Source: Actinomycetes bacterium (GTDB lineage Bacteria > Actinomycetota > Actinomycetes > Actinomycetales > Cellulomonadaceae). Taken from it: 8,162 nucleotides of DNA. Below the pieces are notes generated by a model, which was not told where the DNA came from, did not search any database, and worked only from the letters and a program-made list of their open reading frames with translations. Shown here piece by piece: positions 5,983-8,162 of the stretch (position 1 is its first letter; every line of letters begins with the position of its first letter). The position numbers and the translations under genes were made by a program. The stretch is taken from assembly GCA_023460255.1 (NCBI GenBank), contig JAEWQZ010000067.1:1-8162 (forward strand). The letters are read 5' to 3'.

Positions 5983-6115
5983 GTCGTAGCCGACGACCGC
6001 GTGCCGCTTCCCGTCATCGAACCGGCTCGAGGGCCGGCCGAGCGCGTCATCGGTGAGCAGGTCGACGCCGTCGCGGAGCAATGCCATCATCGCCGCCTCG
6101 GTGACGACGGCCGAC
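5981..6115 (-). pseudogene. Remnant of a second MobF relaxase gene
   Basis: This stretch aligns without gaps to 3113-3247 inside the intact relaxase, on the same strand. Over 5991-6110 I count about 104 of 120 identical bases. Translated, it reads VVTEAAMMALLRDGVDLLTD and DALGRPSSRFDDGKRHAVVG, matching residues about 64-108 of the intact protein with roughly 35 of 44 identical. There is no start codon or upstream relaxase N-terminus, and no downstream His triad or helicase, so it cannot be functional. Similarity stops about 12 bases after the pentapeptide-like gene's stop on one side and near 6115 on the other. The divergence means it came from a related relaxase or is an old copy, not a fresh duplication or assembly artefact. 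Confidence 0.85.
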
Positions 6116-6295
6116 GGGGCCATCGTGCACGGCGCTCCGATGCAAGCCTCCAAAGAGGCGGAAACTGCGCGGCCAATCCCAGGACGCCGATGGCGGCGGA
6201 AGGCTAGTGTGAAGCCACCGCGGGCGCCCGCACGCGGGCGCAGGGGGAATGCGGGCTTCCCGCATGTCTGCGGTCCTCTTCGTAAGGGGTCGAAG
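6116..6295 (+). promoter_or_regulatory. Leader and presumed promoter region of the secreted-protein operon
   Basis: Non-coding 180 bases. A possible -10 of the TANNNT form, TAGTGT, lies at 6205-6210 without a clear -35. Downstream are the 12-base palindrome GCGGGCGCCCGC (6220-6231), two direct copies of CGCGGGCGC (6219-6227 and 6233-6241) and a perfect small hairpin at 6249-6265. A short stem GCCTC/GAGGC with loop CAAA lies at 6146-6159. The ribosome site AAGGGG is at 6284-6289. Confidence 0.4.
6249..6265 (+). other. Perfect 7-bp hairpin in the 5' leader
   Basis: ATGCGGG (6249-6255) and CCCGCAT (6259-6265) are exact reverse complements around a CTT loop. It lies 18 bases before the AAGGGG ribosome site of the secreted-protein gene. 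It may stabilise the leader or bind a regulator; no U run follows, so a terminator is unlikely. Confidence 0.4.
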
Positions 6296-7570
6296 ATGAG
6301 ATTCGCAAGGAGCCTTAGTCTGACCGCCATGACTCTCGGGCTCGTCGTGGCGTTGCCCAGCCCGACGATAGCGGTGCCCCCGGTCGATCGACCGTCGTCG
6401 GCGCCGATTGCGCTGACTGGTTCCGTCGTCCGAGACGGAAGAGGCATCGCTGCCGACATCGTCGTTGTGGCGTGGCCGCATCAGGACTTTCTGGCCGCTC
6501 TACCAGAGGGTGAAGTCGTGCCCTTGGTCACGGTGGCTGCCGTGCGCTCTAGGCCTAGCGGTTCCTACAGCGTCCCAATCGACCCGACATCTCTTCCGCC
6601 GGACTACCTCAACTCGGACGGGCAACTCGACCTGGAGATTGCGGTTGCGGATTCGACGTCACAGATGGTCTGGCACACCTCGGCCCGGGCGTCGCGGAAT
6701 CAGCAAGGCGGCCGATCCTGGATCGACACGAGGGGCAGTCAGCGGGTTGGGGCGGCAGACGTCGCGGCTGCCACGCCCATGCTTACGTTCGATCTCGGCA
6801 CGGGGCTAGTCCGCGACGCTGCGGCGCCGCTGGAGACGATCGTCGACACGGATTTTCGTCCACTCACCGAGTTGGCGGCGCGGCAAGCTTCGAGCACCGC
6901 CGTGACACCCCGGCAACTTGCATTGGATACCTCGGTCGAAGCGGGAAGGACAGCACTGGCGTCCAACTCTGTTGTTCCGATGTCCAACGTGGGTCCAATC
7001 TGCTCCACATACAAGCGGGGGCTCATCTACGGCAACACGGAGTACTTCACGCACGTGCAGGGAGCGTCCTTTGCCAACGTTCGGGTAACGCAGGGCTACG
7101 ACTCGACCCACACGCTCGGCGTGGGGGTGAACAGCGGCGCAGGGTGGGCTGCTAGCGGATCGGCTACTATCAAGCTCGGTGCTTCGGGAACGACTCCCGG
7201 CTACACCGACGCGCGCCGTATCGCCAACAAGGTGAATTACCGCGAGTACGACAACGACTGCACTACTAGGCCAGTCGACAGCATCCGCCCTGAGAGCGTG
7301 CACACGATCCTAAGTGCGGCGACGTACACCACCCGGAGGACGTACTCCTACGCTTGTGTCACGTATGCGGCCGGCCAGACGTTTACGAAGACTCGGGGGA
7401 CGAACCTCACCGTCTCGAACGGCGTCTCGACCCCCTACCTGACGCTGAACGCGCAGTCGGGGCACAACACGCTCTCCAGTTCGACGTACACGTGGACCGG
7501 GAGAGGAAGGCTGTGCGCATCCTCGAGTGTCGGGACCGTAACCGCCCCTGCTGTCGGCACCATGTACTGA
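6296..7570 (+). CDS. Secreted protein of unknown function with Cys-containing beta-rich C-terminal domain
   Basis: 424 residues from ATG 6296, with AAGGGG at 6284-6289 (6 bases before). A Sec signal peptide is clear: MRFAR, a hydrophobic core LSLTAMTLGLVVALP, and a likely cut after PTIA (about residue 26). The first mature region (about 38-130) resembles a carrier-type beta-sandwich: TGSVVRDGRGIAADIVVVAW, then RPSGSYSVPIDP and DLEIAVADS. A linker (about 170-228) leads to a Ser/Thr/Gly-rich C-terminal domain (about 232-424) with four cysteines (236, 322, 354, 407), enough for two disulfides, and a Gly/Ser alternating stretch at 273-297. No sortase motif or membrane anchor. No family recognised. 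Base composition is lower (about 62-63% GC in two 60-base samples) than in the mobility genes. The stop overlaps the start of the lipoprotein gene (TGATG). Confidence 0.85.
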   Translation: MRFARSLSLTAMTLGLVVALPSPTIAVPPVDRPSSAPIALTGSVVRDGRGIAADIVVVAWPHQDFLAALPEGEVVPLVTVAAVRSRPSGSYSVPIDPTSLPPDYLNSDGQLDLEIAVADSTSQMVWHTSARASRNQQGGRSWIDTRGSQRVGAADVAAATPMLTFDLGTGLVRDAAAPLETIVDTDFRPLTELAARQASSTAVTPRQLALDTSVEAGRTALASNSVVPMSNVGPICSTYKRGLIYGNTEYFTHVQGASFANVRVTQGYDSTHTLGVGVNSGAGWAASGSATIKLGASGTTPGYTDARRIANKVNYREYDNDCTTRPVDSIRPESVHTILSAATYTTRRTYSYACVTYAAGQTFTKTRGTNLTVSNGVSTPYLTLNAQSGHNTLSSSTYTWTGRGRLCASSSVGTVTAPAVGTMY

Positions 7571-8106
7571 TGCGACGCCATCTGAGTGCCTTGCTCGGTT
7601 GTGTCGTGATGGTGACAGCTGGAGTTGCGGCGGGATGCTCAGAGTCGGAACCCCCCGGGAGCATCGTCTGGCCACACCCGGCTGGGTCGTCCGCCTCCGT
7701 CACCACGACCGATGTGGTGCCAGGCGCTCCGGTCACGCTGGGCAATCTGGTCATCTGCGTCGAGGGGGCGCCGTCCGGTGAGATCCTTGATGTCCGTGCG
7801 GCGGACGGCTCGCCGGTGCGAGTCTCGGCGTTCACGGTCCGTCCCCAGGACGCGCACGAGCTCTTCGGCGGGGATCGGATCGCCCTGGAGGACACGGGGA
7901 TCCCGGTGGCGGAGGCCACCGTGGAGACGTCATGTGGCGAGTCCCTTGGAACAGAGCTGATCATCGAAGTCCGTAGCGCCAGCGACGAGGTGGCGGTGTC
8001 GCCGGAGATCGTCGTCGAGTACCAGGTCAGCGACGCCACAGGAACTCTCTCGATACCGTTCGGAATCGCATTGTGCCCGCCCGAGGCGGCTGTCTGCGAG
8101 ATGTGA
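7570..8106 (+). CDS. Putative lipoprotein, unknown function
   Basis: 178 residues. The start ATG 7570 shares its A with the previous gene's TGA; no ribosome site is evident, so translation is probably coupled to the secreted protein. The signal peptide MRRHLSALLGCVVMVTAGVAAGC ends in a plausible lipobox (VAAGC, lipidated Cys at 23), predicting an extracytoplasmic lipoprotein on the outer face of the cell membrane. The first residue after the signal region is followed by a polar linker (SESEPPGS...), then a beta-rich domain with cysteines at 63, 122, 169 and 176, which could form two disulfides. The frame is open upstream to 7354, but that part only overlaps the secreted-protein gene in another frame. 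No known domain recognised. The tight pairing suggests that the two exported proteins act together. A strong terminator follows 6 bases after the stop. Confidence 0.8.
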   Translation: MRRHLSALLGCVVMVTAGVAAGCSESEPPGSIVWPHPAGSSASVTTTDVVPGAPVTLGNLVICVEGAPSGEILDVRAADGSPVRVSAFTVRPQDAHELFGGDRIALEDTGIPVAEATVETSCGESLGTELIIEVRSASDEVAVSPEIVVEYQVSDATGTLSIPFGIALCPPEAAVCEM

Positions 8107-8112
8107 CGAGGC

Positions 8113-8147
8113 GGGCCACGGCGCCCATGGGAGGGGCGCCGTGGCCC
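8113..8147 (+). terminator. Strong intrinsic-type terminator hairpin
   Basis: GGGCCACGGCGCCC (8113-8126) and GGGCGCCGTGGCCC (8134-8147) are perfect 14-base reverse complements around a 7-base loop (ATGGGAG). The hairpin begins 6 bases after the lipoprotein stop. It lacks a U tract, which is common for actinobacterial terminators, and could act for transcription from either side. Confidence 0.8.
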
Positions 8148-8162
8148 ATCGGGTCGATTCGT

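Noticed and set aside
4557..6050. Full 497-codon minus-strand frame as one protein.
   Set aside because: Only its last 166 codons look like a protein domain (SRPBCC). The upstream part is antisense to the pentapeptide-like gene.
5908..6459. 183-codon minus-strand frame containing the relaxase remnant as a functional gene.
   Set aside because: Only about 45 codons resemble a relaxase. The rest is antisense to the secreted-protein gene or non-coding, and no catalytic motif is present.
7354..7569. Upstream extension of the lipoprotein frame.
   Set aside because: It lies in another frame of the secreted-protein gene, and starting there would bury the lipoprotein signal peptide internally.
1..8162. 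Insertion sequences, CRISPR arrays, tRNA or rRNA genes, and att-site core repeats.
   Set aside because: I saw no transposase, no regularly spaced repeats and no cloverleaf-forming sequence. The att site next to the integrase 3' end would lie left of the window, and no matching core could be identified by eye.

Overview
The window is GC-rich (about 77% in a 60-base sample of the relaxase gene, about 62-63% in two samples of the rightmost gene pair). It has GTG starts, strong GGGAGG-type ribosome sites and a U-poor terminator. This fits an actinomycete; a Micrococcales or Nocardioides-like host is a guess from the style of the mobility genes, not something the sequence proves.

Layout. (1) 1-3435, minus strand: a mobility operon read right to left. 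It encodes an intact MobF (TrwC/TraI-type) relaxase-helicase, a 70-aa excisionase-type HTH protein, and the N-terminal 98 residues of a tyrosine integrase that runs off the left edge. The last two genes overlap by one base (TGATG). No coupling protein, T4SS or TraB/FtsK-like pump is visible, so this looks like one end of an integrative mobilizable or conjugative element. (2) 3436-3655: a non-coding gap upstream of the relaxase with several inverted repeats, the natural place for oriT and the operon promoter. (3) 3656-3811: the 5' stub of a small conserved actinobacterial gene (family often labelled ADP-ribosylation/crystallin J1), apparently cut by a rearrangement. (4) 3877-5969: three unrelated single genes: a DUF2625 protein (+), an AHSA1/SRPBCC protein (-, possibly leaderless) and a degenerate pentapeptide-repeat protein (+). 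(5) 5981-6115: a decayed minus-strand piece of a second MobF relaxase, about 87% identical in DNA to the intact gene. (6) 6296-8106: a translationally coupled pair encoding a 424-aa secreted protein and a 178-aa lipoprotein, preceded by a hairpin-rich leader and closed by a perfect 14-bp terminator hairpin.

Reading as a whole: the relaxase, excisionase and integrase would process, excise and reintegrate the element. The region to its right looks like an accessory zone built by repeated insertion and decay, with the gene stub and relaxase remnant as scars. The secreted protein/lipoprotein pair is a conserved-looking envelope unit of unknown function and is the least explained part of the window.
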